NCBI GenBank assembly: GCA_023662705.1
Contig: JAMPIM010000003.1
Coordinates: 1-64,000, forward strand
Direction: 5' to 3'
Source of the DNA: Candidatus Gastranaerophilales bacterium
GTDB taxonomy: Bacteria > Cyanobacteriota > Vampirovibrionia > Gastranaerophilales > Gastranaerophilaceae
Length of the DNA stretch: 64,000 bases
In this document: positions 24,676 through 32,460 of the stretch, in pieces
Layout of the letters: each line of letters starts with the position of its first letter
How positions within the stretch are numbered: the first letter of the stretch is position 1
The notes under the pieces: model-generated
What the model was told of the DNA's origin: nothing
The model's input: the letters and a program-made list of their open reading frames with translations, nothing else
Database searches by the model: none
Made by a program: the position numbers and the translations under genes

Positions 24676-25659
24676 TTATGAAAAAGTTCCCTTGATTAAA
24701 ATATCTTTTCCAATTTGTTTTATTTCGTAGATACTAAGTTGTTTTGATTGATTGATATCTTCAATATTATCCCCGTTGAAACAACTGAATCCGTTATTGT
24801 CATTCAGAATCTTTGGAGCAATAAATTGATAAACTTCATCAATAATATTCTCTTTCAATAAAGCTCCTGCAAGAGTTCCTCCGCATTCAACAAACACAGT
24901 GCAGGCACCTTGTTTATATAATTCTTGCAAGGTTTCTTTCAACGGTAATTTTGAAATATAAATTTTTCCCTGCTGATAAATTCTGGAATCGGGATTTGTG
25001 CGGGAATGTCTGTCTAAAATGCATTTAAACTTGTGTTCCATTGTCGGATTATCGGCAATAACAGTGTTTGAACTTGTCATAATACAATCAAATTCTTTGC
25101 GCATACGATAAACTTCTTCGCGTGCTTCAGAAGAAGTTATCCATTTTGATGAACCTGTTTTTGCAGCGATTTTACCGTCCATTGTAGTTGCAGTTTTCAA
25201 AACTACATAAGGCAATTTTGTCGTGATATTTTTGATAAAAACACGGTTTAGGAATCTTGCTTCTTCTTCCAAAACTCCTTCAACAACTTCTATCCCTGCG
25301 TTCTTGAGTTTAGAAATCCCGTCTACTTTAGGATTTGGGTCGCGCATTGCAAAAACCACACGTGCTAATTTGTGCTCAATGATTAAGTCAACACAGGGCG
25401 GAGTCTTGCCATAATGCGAACATGGTTCAAGATTGACATACAAAGTTCCGCCTTCTGCTTCGTTATTTTTTAATTTAAGTAAAGCATCACGTTCTGCGTG
25501 GTTTTTACCGTATTTTTTGTGGTAACCTTTTGATACTACATTTCCTTCTTTGTCAAGAACAACGCAGCCGACCATAGGATTAGGCGCAACATTGCCTTTC
25601 CCTTTGATTGCAAGAGAAAGGCAATGTTTCATGTATTTTTCGTCTAAACTTGTTGTCAT
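24676..25659 (-). CDS. ribD: Riboflavin biosynthesis deaminase/reductase
   Basis: RibD carries out the second and third steps of riboflavin synthesis. The N-terminal deaminase has the zinc motif HAERDAL with EPCSHYGKTPPC, and NPMVGCVV before it. The C-terminal reductase has TTMDGKIAAKTGSSKWI and VFVECGGTLAGALL. I start at the ATG at 25659 (MTTSLDEKY). It has no ribosome binding site, but a -10 box ends 6 bases upstream, so the mRNA is probably leaderless. No other rib genes or FMN riboswitch are next to it. Confidence 0.94.
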   Translation of the reverse strand: MTTSLDEKYMKHCLSLAIKGKGNVAPNPMVGCVVLDKEGNVVSKGYHKKYGKNHAERDALLKLKNNEAEGGTLYVNLEPCSHYGKTPPCVDLIIEHKLARVVFAMRDPNPKVDGISKLKNAGIEVVEGVLEEEARFLNRVFIKNITTKLPYVVLKTATTMDGKIAAKTGSSKWITSSEAREEVYRMRKEFDCIMTSSNTVIADNPTMEHKFKCILDRHSRTNPDSRIYQQGKIYISKLPLKETLQELYKQGACTVFVECGGTLAGALLKENIIDEVYQFIAPKILNDNNGFSCFNGDNIEDINQSKQLSIYEIKQIGKDILIKGTFS

Positions 25660-25665
25660 ACAAGT

Positions 25666-25695
25666 ATTATAACGCAATTTATTTAGCTTTGTTAA
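25666..25695 (-). promoter_or_regulatory. Promoter for ribD, leaderless arrangement
   Basis: On the minus strand: TTAACA (25690-25695), an 18-bp spacer, TATAAT (25666-25671), then six bases and the ATG at 25659. The -35 box overlaps the 3' end of the upstream AAA+ gene. The expected start of transcription is the A of the ATG. Confidence 0.55.
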
Positions 25696-27049
25696 TTTTT
25701 TCTATAAGTTCAATAATTTCGGCATCATCTCTGATGTTTAAGGATTCTTTCATTGTCTTGATTGATTCAATAATGTCATCCATTGTAATTTTTGCAGTTG
25801 AATCCAGATTTCCTTCGGTATCTCGTTTAACTGAACCGCCTGCTTTCTTGAAGATTGCATTGAGTTTTCTGAATGAAATATCATGCTCTTCGAGGAACTT
25901 ACAAAGTTCATCCAACTGAGCTGAGTTTGCATCTTTTAATTCATCTGCAACAAGACTCTTTTCGCTGTAGCGTTTAACCATTGTGTTTTTGAGTTGTTCA
26001 GCGTTAGGGTTGCCGACTCTGATATGCAAATCGAATCTGTCTAACATTGGTCTGTCAAGTTGTTTGCCGTCTGCTGTTGCAGCTTTTTTCGCATCAATTT
26101 CAAGGTTGGTTGCGCCTAATGTCATAATATTTTTACGCTTACCGAGCTTTTCGGTGAAACCTTTTTTGAACTCGTTTAACATATCATTAGAAATTTTTGC
26201 CCCTGAACCTGTATCGACCATCATAACCGAATCGATTTCATCTGCGAATACGAATATTCTTTCCATCTCAGGAATCTGTTTTCCTTCTGCCTTAGCTTTG
26301 GCGATGGCTTCTGCGATTTCTTTCTCGTTTCCGCGTTCTACAATGTCTTTGCCGATTACATCACCGAGTTCTTTCTGGTATTTTGAATACATTGCATCTG
26401 CATCAGCGCAAATTTTGTCGATAATAGCATTAATATTCTTTTCTGTTTCACCGACATATTTGTCTTTCATCTTGGTAACATCAAGAGTTGCAAATTTAGC
26501 TTTCGGGAACATATTTGAAATAGCTTTGGCAATGGTTGTTTTACCTGTACCCGGAGGACCGTAGAAAAGAATTGAATTAACGGTTTCACCGCCTCTTTCG
26601 ATAATAGTTTCCCTGTTTTCTACAGTGTATTTAATCTGCTGGGCTAATTCTTTTAAATCATCAGATAGCGCCATGTCCTCAATTTTTGTTGCCTTAGAAA
26701 TATCTTCATAAATTGTTTTGATGGCTTCTTCTGTTTTTTCTGTACCTTGTCTTGCAAAATAAGCAGCCTGTTCTTTTAGTGCTTTCATCTGTTCGGCGGC
26801 AACTTGTTTATTAACTTTATGTGTTGCAAGTCCAATCAACGCTTGAATACCAAATGCAACAGCACATCCGACTCCTGCGAGAACACCTGCTTTCATCCAT
26901 TTGTCTTTGCTATCGGATTTTTTCTGAGCATTCATAATCTCAAAAGAATCTCTGCCCATTGGCGGTAATGGCGCATATTGTCCCTGACGCGAATAATTGT
27001 CTGCCTTAAAATTTGGTTTTTGAACACTAACATTTGGTACTTCTAACAT
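25679..27049 (-). CDS. Membrane-anchored AAA+ ATPase with N-terminal PNFKA motif
   Basis: The order is the PNFKA motif (residues 12-16), a Pro-rich linker, one transmembrane segment (about 52-73), a helical region, then an AAA+ module. It has Walker A GPPGTGKT at 164-171, Walker B IFVFADEID, sensor-1-like LGATN, and DRPMLDRFD with the arginine-finger region. No protease or other effector domain follows, so it resembles unfoldase or remodelling ATPases such as those related to FtsH or ATAD3, but the partner is unknown. The gene at 27129 is a paralogue. AGGGA precedes the ATG. Confidence 0.85.
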   Translation of the reverse strand: MLEVPNVSVQKPNFKADNYSRQGQYAPLPPMGRDSFEIMNAQKKSDSKDKWMKAGVLAGVGCAVAFGIQALIGLATHKVNKQVAAEQMKALKEQAAYFARQGTEKTEEAIKTIYEDISKATKIEDMALSDDLKELAQQIKYTVENRETIIERGGETVNSILFYGPPGTGKTTIAKAISNMFPKAKFATLDVTKMKDKYVGETEKNINAIIDKICADADAMYSKYQKELGDVIGKDIVERGNEKEIAEAIAKAKAEGKQIPEMERIFVFADEIDSVMMVDTGSGAKISNDMLNEFKKGFTEKLGKRKNIMTLGATNLEIDAKKAATADGKQLDRPMLDRFDLHIRVGNPNAEQLKNTMVKRYSEKSLVADELKDANSAQLDELCKFLEEHDISFRKLNAIFKKAGGSVKRDTEGNLDSTAKITMDDIIESIKTMKESLNIRDDAEIIELIEKINKAK

Positions 27050-27091
27050 AATAATTCCCTATATTGATAACCTTCTAACATGTTAAAAACA

Positions 27092-27117
27092 AAATGAGGC
27101 TTAAAATTGCCTCATTT
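27092..27117 (-). terminator. Intrinsic terminator between the two AAA+ genes
   Basis: AAATGAGGC (27092-27100) and GCCTCATTT (27109-27117) form a 9-bp stem with an 8-base loop. On the minus strand a T-rich tract follows. It should end transcription of the 27129 AAA+ gene before the next gene, so the two AAA+ genes may be transcribed separately or at different levels. Confidence 0.75.
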
Positions 27118-27128
27118 GTTAAGAATTG

Positions 27129-28292
27129 TTATTTTAATAATTTTTTTAGTTCTTCGATTTCTGCTTGAGTCAAGTTTAATTCTTTTGCTGATGAAATTGC
27201 TGCATTAATAAAATCATTCAAGCTGAGTTTTTCCCCGTCTTGAGGAGCGGTAATATTTTTCCATCCAAAATTTGCCTGTTCTCTGTATGCATAATTATGA
27301 CCGTCTCTTGACATAATTTCGTAGAATTGATTCAATCTGTCAGATGCGGTTTTTACGTCATCAGCTACAGCAGTACCACCGGTTTTAAAGTGGCTGAGAT
27401 GATTTTTTACCAGTGCTTCAGGAGTAGGTCTTGGAATAAATACTTCACGCGCACGGCTTACGATTGCACTTTCGAGTTCGTTAGGGTTTTTATTTGAGTT
27501 GAGGAATATAAATACCCCGTCCTCTTTTTGCATTTGTTCAATATTTCTTTTTAGTCTAGTGAAAATTTGGTTGTCAGAGTTTTTATTAGCTCCTGTTGCT
27601 AGCTGCAAGACTTCATCACATTCATCAAAAAAGAATATTGATTTATGATTAGGGTCTTTTGCTCGTGCAGCTCTGTGAGATTCAAGGAATGTTTCTACCG
27701 AAGTATTCATGTTTTTCTCTAATGTTCCCTGATAACCCCCTTTGAGTTCTCCGATATCAAACACAAAAGGATTTACTCCCAATTTTTTGCAAAGTGCATT
27801 TACAAAACTTGTTTTACCTGTTCCCGGAGGGCCATAGAACAAGAATGTGTTCTGCGGGTCTAAACAACACTCGGTATATCTTGGTTTTCTATTCATATTA
27901 TCAAGAACTTTTTCTAATTGTTCCTTAAGTGTACCTGTCATTTCCAAATCTTCAAAAGATTTTTCTCGGCTGACATCTTTGAACATTTTCATTATTTCTT
28001 CTTTGGTTTTTACGCCCAATTCGCGCTCAGCATCTGTAGGGCCGCTGCCTTTCTTTTTGAACAATTGTTTAAGGGCAGGAACTCCGATTGCAATCATTGA
28101 TATTAATGCTGCGGCTTGTAGTCCCATCATTGCCCATCTTGAGTATTTTTGTTTCTTTTCTTTTTTCTTCTGTTCCTGAACCATTTGTAAAAAGACTTCA
28201 TCCTGAGTCATAGGCTGTTTTACAGCTTTTTGCTCTGCTTTGAAATTCGTCTTATACTTAGGCAAAACTCCTACACTTTGTACGCTGTTCAT
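27129..28292 (-). CDS. Membrane-anchored AAA+ ATPase with N-terminal TNFKA motif
   Basis: This paralogue of the 25679 protein has the same order: TNFKA (residues 15-19), a transmembrane segment (about 53-74), KSFEDLEMTGTLKEQL, which matches KIEDMALSDDLKELA in the other protein, Walker A GPPGTGKT at 154-161, Walker B IFFFDECDE and an FLNSN sensor. The C-terminal lid is shorter. I start at the ATG at 28292 because GGAG lies 5 bases upstream. The pair may form one mixed ring or two similar machines at the membrane. Function unknown. Confidence 0.84.
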   Translation of the reverse strand: MNSVQSVGVLPKYKTNFKAEQKAVKQPMTQDEVFLQMVQEQKKKEKKQKYSRWAMMGLQAAALISMIAIGVPALKQLFKKKGSGPTDAERELGVKTKEEIMKMFKDVSREKSFEDLEMTGTLKEQLEKVLDNMNRKPRYTECCLDPQNTFLFYGPPGTGKTSFVNALCKKLGVNPFVFDIGELKGGYQGTLEKNMNTSVETFLESHRAARAKDPNHKSIFFFDECDEVLQLATGANKNSDNQIFTRLKRNIEQMQKEDGVFIFLNSNKNPNELESAIVSRAREVFIPRPTPEALVKNHLSHFKTGGTAVADDVKTASDRLNQFYEIMSRDGHNYAYREQANFGWKNITAPQDGEKLSLNDFINAAISSAKELNLTQAEIEELKKLLK

Positions 28293-28452
28293 AAGAACTC
28301 CTTCACTTACACACATTTATTCTTTATAAAACAAAACACATTTTATAATTGACATGTTTGTAACGAAATGTAACACTTTCCTCTAAAAACCTAAAGTTTT
28401 TCTAAAATATGCCGATAACAATAGTAATAAAGGGACAATAAAGGAAAGAAAA

Positions 28453-29445
28453 ATGGGATTAGCCTGCTCACAGATTAGACTATTGACGCTTACCACCCGC
28501 AAAGGCCAATGCGAGTTAGGTATCTCTTTAGATTCTATTGAAAAAATGGCTCTCACAAGAGAGCAATCTCAGCTTTCTTCTGAATATTACAGCAAATTAC
28601 AATCTAAAAAAGTTTGTTATTATGCTAATGGTCAATATAGTAAAATGGACTACCATTATTTAATGGGTGGTCAGAATTATATGGAAGTTTTAAATGGCGC
28701 TTCTAATTTAAAATCTGATAATGCAATGATTCTTGCGGATTACAAAGGTCAGGTTGTTATGTCTGATGCTTATGCGAAAGCTATTACATCAGTTCTTGGC
28801 GCAGGTGCAATGGATCAAAATGGCAGAGGCGGAACTTTCTCTCAGGATAAAATTCCTCAAATTTTAGCGAAACTTCTTCCGGGATTCAATGTCGAAGATA
28901 TTAAAGCAGTAGTTGATGAAAAAGAACTTGAAGCTCGTTCATATAGTGCTACTTCTTTGAATACATTAACAGGTGACTCAACAGGTAAAAAAGTACAAGT
29001 TGATAACACTGATACTGTAAAATCAAAAATTGAACAGCTTGTAGATTTCTATCTTCCAATCTTTCAAGCTGCGGCAGCAAACGGTTGGACAACAGAATAC
29101 AACAAAGAAATGGCATTGAATGATGAATATGTTTCAGATGCTCTTGTTACAGGTTCGTTCCAGCTTGAACACGTAAACGATGTCGGAAACTATGATGAAG
29201 GTACAACTCTAACTTACTTCGTAACAGCAGGTGCTGTTCAAACAAGAACAGATTCCGATACACGTGAAGAAATTACAGCATGGTATAACGCAGAAAAAGA
29301 AAGGATTGCTGAAAAAGAAAACTACATAGATATGCACATGTCTGACCTATCAACAGAGCTTGAAGCTATCAATACAGAAATCCAATCTATTCAATCATAC
29401 ATCGATGACGCTATCCAATCAGTCTTTGATTGGGGTGCCGGTTAA
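28453..29445 (+). CDS. MGLACSQ-type lineage-specific protein, 330 aa
   Basis: The N-terminus MGLACSQIRLLTLTTRKGQC is unlike a signal peptide and continues into a helix. The middle is soluble. The end (about 275-330) is a heptad-rich helix ending SIQSYIDDAIQSVFDWG. I recall similar N-termini in Melainabacteria genomes, where they seem to be multicopy, but I know no function. The two-helix ends with a variable middle resemble filament or hook-type structural proteins; that is only an analogy. AAAGGA precedes the ATG and a strong terminator follows, so it is a single-gene unit. Confidence 0.7.
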   Translation: MGLACSQIRLLTLTTRKGQCELGISLDSIEKMALTREQSQLSSEYYSKLQSKKVCYYANGQYSKMDYHYLMGGQNYMEVLNGASNLKSDNAMILADYKGQVVMSDAYAKAITSVLGAGAMDQNGRGGTFSQDKIPQILAKLLPGFNVEDIKAVVDEKELEARSYSATSLNTLTGDSTGKKVQVDNTDTVKSKIEQLVDFYLPIFQAAAANGWTTEYNKEMALNDEYVSDALVTGSFQLEHVNDVGNYDEGTTLTYFVTAGAVQTRTDSDTREEITAWYNAEKERIAEKENYIDMHMSDLSTELEAINTEIQSIQSYIDDAIQSVFDWGAG

Positions 29446-29478
29446 TAAAATTTTCCCTTTTCCTTTATTTATTATTAA

Positions 29479-29506
29479 AAAAGGCTTACCGAAGAGTAAG
29501 CCTTTT
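29479..29506. terminator. Bidirectional intrinsic terminator
   Basis: AAAAGGCTTAC (29479-29489) and GTAAGCCTTTT (29496-29506) pair over 11 bp with a CGAAGA loop and a T-rich tail. It lies between the convergent MGLACSQ gene and aspS. Confidence 0.88.
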
Positions 29507-29510
29507 CTTT

Positions 29511-31289
29511 TTATATATCTTTTTTAACTGTGCTCTTGATGTGCAGTTCTCTTAACTGTTGTAATGAAGCTTCACCCGGAGCGTCACTCATCAAGCACTT
29601 AGCACTTGCGTTTTTAGGGAACGCAATAACATCACGGATTGAATCAGTTCTGCAAAGAAGCGCAACAAGTCTGTCCAAACCGATTGCTAAACCGGCATGA
29701 GGCGGTGTACCGTATTGAAGAGCGTTAACCATGAATCCGAATTTTTCAGTTGCTTCTTCTTCTGTTAAACCTAATGCCTTGAAGATTTTCTTCTGAACTT
29801 CTGATGAGTGGATTCTTACAGAACCGCCGCCCAACTCTGTTCCGTTGTAAACGATATCATAAGCAATTGACTTAACATTACCCAAATCACCGCTGTCCAA
29901 CTTATCCAAATCTTCTAAGTTAGGAGATGTGAATGGGTGGTGCATTGCCATATATCTGCCTTCTTCTTCTGAGTATTCAAACATAGGGAAATCAACTACC
30001 CAAAGAAGATTGTGTTTGCTTTCATCAATTAGGTTCAAAGATTTTCCGAAGTGTAATCTTAAACGACCCATAATATCGTAAACAGCTTTTGGTTTATCAG
30101 CTACGAAGAAAATAATATCTCCTGCTTCTGCCTGAGCTCTTTCCTGAATAGCTTTTGCCTGTTCTTCCGTAACGAATTTTAATACAGGTGATTTAGCTGT
30201 TCCGTCTTCGTTATAAATAATGTTTGCAAGAGCTTTAGCGCCGAATGATACAGCAAGTTTTGTAATATCATCGATATCTTTTCTACTGTATTTAGCTCCG
30301 CCAGGAATTCTGATACCGCGAACTATACCGCCGTTTTGAAGAGTTTTCTTAACGATTTCGAATTCTGATTCAAGAATAATATCGCCGATATCAAATAATT
30401 CTAATCCGAATCTTGTATCAGGCTTATCAGAACCGTATCTGTCCATTGCTTCCTGCCAAGGCATTTGTACGAACGGAGGTTTAATTTCAACTCCTGCTGC
30501 CTTGAACGCGTCTACAAGAAGGCCTTCAACTGTTTCAATAACATCCTGTTGTTCAACAAATGATAATTCCATATCAATTTGAGTGAATTCAGGCTGTCTG
30601 TCAGCTCTCAAGTCTTCATCACGGAAACATTTAGCGATTTGATAATATCTTTCGATACCGCCAACCATCAATAACTGTTTGAAGATTTGAGGTGATTGAG
30701 GAAGTGCGAAGAATTTACCTTCCTGAACTCTTGAAGGTACTAGATAATCGCGAGCGCCTTCCGGTGTTGTTTTAATAAGGATAGGTGTTTCTACTTCCAA
30801 GAAATCTTGTCCGTTCAAGTAATTTCTAACAGCTTGAACAATATTATGTCTTGTTGTTAAGTTATGAAGCATTTTTTCGTTTCTGATATCAAGGTATCTG
30901 TATTTCAAACGAATATCTTCTGAGACGCTTTCATCACCTAAAACGAATGGAAGTACTTTAGATTCTGAAAGGATTTGAACACTTTCAGGGTACATTTCTA
31001 CCTGACCTGTAGGATATTTTTCGTTATAAGTTTCTTCAGGTCTTCTTGTTACTTTACCTTTAACGGTAATAACATATTCGCTTCTAACTTTTTCTAAATC
31101 TTTATGAACAGCAGGGTTAATCTGAGGGTTAGCAACGATTTGGAAAAAACCGCTTCTGTCTCTAAGTTCGATAAACAAAATACCGCCAAGGTCACGAACT
31201 GTTGATACCCAGCCTGATAGAGTTACTTTTTCATTAACATTGTTTAAGTTTAATTCACCACAATTGTGTGTTTTAATACGAGTTTTCAA
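29511..31289 (-). CDS. aspS: Aspartyl-tRNA synthetase
   Basis: The 592-residue class II enzyme has an N-terminal OB-fold anticodon domain (VTLSGWVSTVRDLGG), motif 2 region with CFRDEDLRADRQPEFTQID, the bacterial-type GAD insertion in the middle, and motif 3 around GLAIGLDRLVALL. The length matches bacterial AspRS. Whether it is discriminating or also charges tRNA-Asn cannot be told here; gatCAB is not in the window. Confidence 0.96.
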   Translation of the reverse strand: MKTRIKTHNCGELNLNNVNEKVTLSGWVSTVRDLGGILFIELRDRSGFFQIVANPQINPAVHKDLEKVRSEYVITVKGKVTRRPEETYNEKYPTGQVEMYPESVQILSESKVLPFVLGDESVSEDIRLKYRYLDIRNEKMLHNLTTRHNIVQAVRNYLNGQDFLEVETPILIKTTPEGARDYLVPSRVQEGKFFALPQSPQIFKQLLMVGGIERYYQIAKCFRDEDLRADRQPEFTQIDMELSFVEQQDVIETVEGLLVDAFKAAGVEIKPPFVQMPWQEAMDRYGSDKPDTRFGLELFDIGDIILESEFEIVKKTLQNGGIVRGIRIPGGAKYSRKDIDDITKLAVSFGAKALANIIYNEDGTAKSPVLKFVTEEQAKAIQERAQAEAGDIIFFVADKPKAVYDIMGRLRLHFGKSLNLIDESKHNLLWVVDFPMFEYSEEEGRYMAMHHPFTSPNLEDLDKLDSGDLGNVKSIAYDIVYNGTELGGGSVRIHSSEVQKKIFKALGLTEEEATEKFGFMVNALQYGTPPHAGLAIGLDRLVALLCRTDSIRDVIAFPKNASAKCLMSDAPGEASLQQLRELHIKSTVKKDI

Positions 31290-31374
31290 TTCTTAATCTC
31301 CCTATAAAAACTAGTTTTGCTCTTAAATATTATCTAAAACAAGGGTAAATGTAAAGAAAATTATTAACAGTATT

Positions 31375-31533
31375 TCAAGTTTTAATATCAATCAAATCTA
31401 AAATACAAACTAAAAAGTCATAAACTTCACATAGTGGAGTGTATTTATCAACACTTTGGCTAACATGTATTAAATAAAATAGCATATTTCGAGCCGTTCT
31501 AATTCTATCATTTGTTAAATATTTATTATTCAT
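31375..31533 (-). CDS. Small ORF (52 aa) divergent from an XRE gene
   Basis: An ATG at 31533 preceded by AGAGG at 4 bases opens a 52-codon frame that begins MNNKYLTNDRIRTARNMLFY and ends DLIDIKT. It fills most of the gap between aspS and the XRE gene and lies divergent to the XRE. The good ribosome binding site and its place beside a regulator support a real gene. The composition is that of a small helical protein; no family recognised. Confidence 0.5.
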   Translation of the reverse strand: MNNKYLTNDRIRTARNMLFYLIHVSQSVDKYTPLCEVYDFLVCILDLIDIKT

Positions 31534-31597
31534 AATACCTCTTTATTCAATTATATATGAATACAAATATATGTCAATATTTTTTAAAATGTGAATT

Positions 31598-31822
31598 ATG
31601 GAGAAAAAAGATTTATATAAAATAATAGGTAAAAATATTCAAACTGAAAGACAAAAACAAGGACTTACGCAAGAAACTTTTGCGGAATTAATGGATGTAA
31701 GCTGGAGTTATGTTTCCAAAATTGAATCAGGAATTTTAAATTTATCTCTTGGTAAAGTTTGGGAAATTGCTAAATTTCTACAAATTGATGTAGATGTGTT
31801 ACTAAAAATTAATAGGAAATAA
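31598..31822 (+). CDS. Small XRE family regulator, 74 aa
   Basis: The protein is essentially a single Cro/CI-type HTH: IGKNIQTERQKQGLTQETF, ELMDVSWSYVSKIESG and LSLGKVWEIAKFLQIDVDVL. There is no effector domain. It has no clear ribosome binding site. It is divergent from the 52-aa ORF at 31375-31533 and 11 bases upstream of pgeF, so it may share a transcript with it. A toxin-antitoxin pairing is not supported by any recognisable toxin. Confidence 0.85.
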   Translation: MEKKDLYKIIGKNIQTERQKQGLTQETFAELMDVSWSYVSKIESGILNLSLGKVWEIAKFLQIDVDVLLKINRK

Positions 31823-31833
31823 TATTTACCCCC

Positions 31834-32460
31834 ATGTTTTATTTTGAAAATAATCTTTTAAAAAGTGATTTTCTGCAAGAAGTTGAGCATTTTTTTACAA
31901 CACGTGCAGGTTATGAGTTTCCTGATAATGTTATTTATCCTGAACAAACTCACTCGGATAATGTCGAATTTGTTGATGAGAAAAAAGAATACCCTGATAC
32001 GGACGGTTTAATTATAACCAAACCGCATCAAATGATTCGTTTAAAATTTGCAGACTGCACACCTCTGATTTTTTATAATCCAAAAACCAATATCGGTGCT
32101 GTTTCGCATGCGGGATGGCGCGGTACAGCACAAAAAATCGGAGTAAAAACCGTTCAAAAAATGGGTGGTAATCCTAAGGACATTATTGCCCTAATCGGCC
32201 CTGCAATCGGATTATGCTGTTATGAAGTTTCAGAAGAGGTCAAAGAAAAACTACTTGCAACAGTGCATGACACTACTGATTTATACCAAGAACGTCATGT
32301 TGATTTGAAAGCCATCAATGCTCGCCAACTCCAAGAAATCGGTGTTGAAAAAATCGACATCTGCCCTTATTGTACAAGCTGCAATAATGATTTATTTTAT
32401 TCTTACAGAAAAGAAAACGGTACTACGCAACGGCATTTTGCTGTTCTTCAGCTGCTTTAG
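31834..32460 (+). CDS. pgeF: PgeF/YfiH-type purine nucleoside phosphorylase (laccase-domain family)
   Basis: Family landmarks are TDGLIITKP with KFADCTPLIFY (Cys ligand), AVSHAGWRGTAQKI (His ligand), IGPAIGLCCYEV, and CPYCTSCNNDLFYSYRKE with the late Cys and the closing RHFAVLQL. Members of this zinc family cleave purine nucleosides and were once called polyphenol oxidases; E. coli YfiH also edits a peptidoglycan precursor. At 208 residues it is somewhat shorter than usual, mainly at the N-terminus. Its 3' end overlaps the convergent gene at 32423 by 38 bases. Confidence 0.9.
   Translation: MFYFENNLLKSDFLQEVEHFFTTRAGYEFPDNVIYPEQTHSDNVEFVDEKKEYPDTDGLIITKPHQMIRLKFADCTPLIFYNPKTNIGAVSHAGWRGTAQKIGVKTVQKMGGNPKDIIALIGPAIGLCCYEVSEEVKEKLLATVHDTTDLYQERHVDLKAINARQLQEIGVEKIDICPYCTSCNNDLFYSYRKENGTTQRHFAVLQLL

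Noticed and set aside
24676..25677. FMN riboswitch upstream of ribD
   Set aside because: There is no space for one: the upstream gene ends 19 bases before the start, and none of the conserved FMN aptamer blocks appears.
25983..26564. 193-codon plus-strand ORF inside the AAA+ gene
   Set aside because: It is antisense to the conserved Walker regions and rich in Ser, Leu and Phe, a typical shadow frame.
28453..28512. Lipoprotein signal in MGLACSQ
   Set aside because: LAC resembles a lipobox, but it starts at residue 3 with no basic n-region or hydrophobic stretch before the Cys.
31598..32460. Toxin-antitoxin system around the small XRE gene
   Set aside because: The downstream neighbour is PgeF and the divergent 52-aa ORF matches no toxin I know; calling a system would be a guess.
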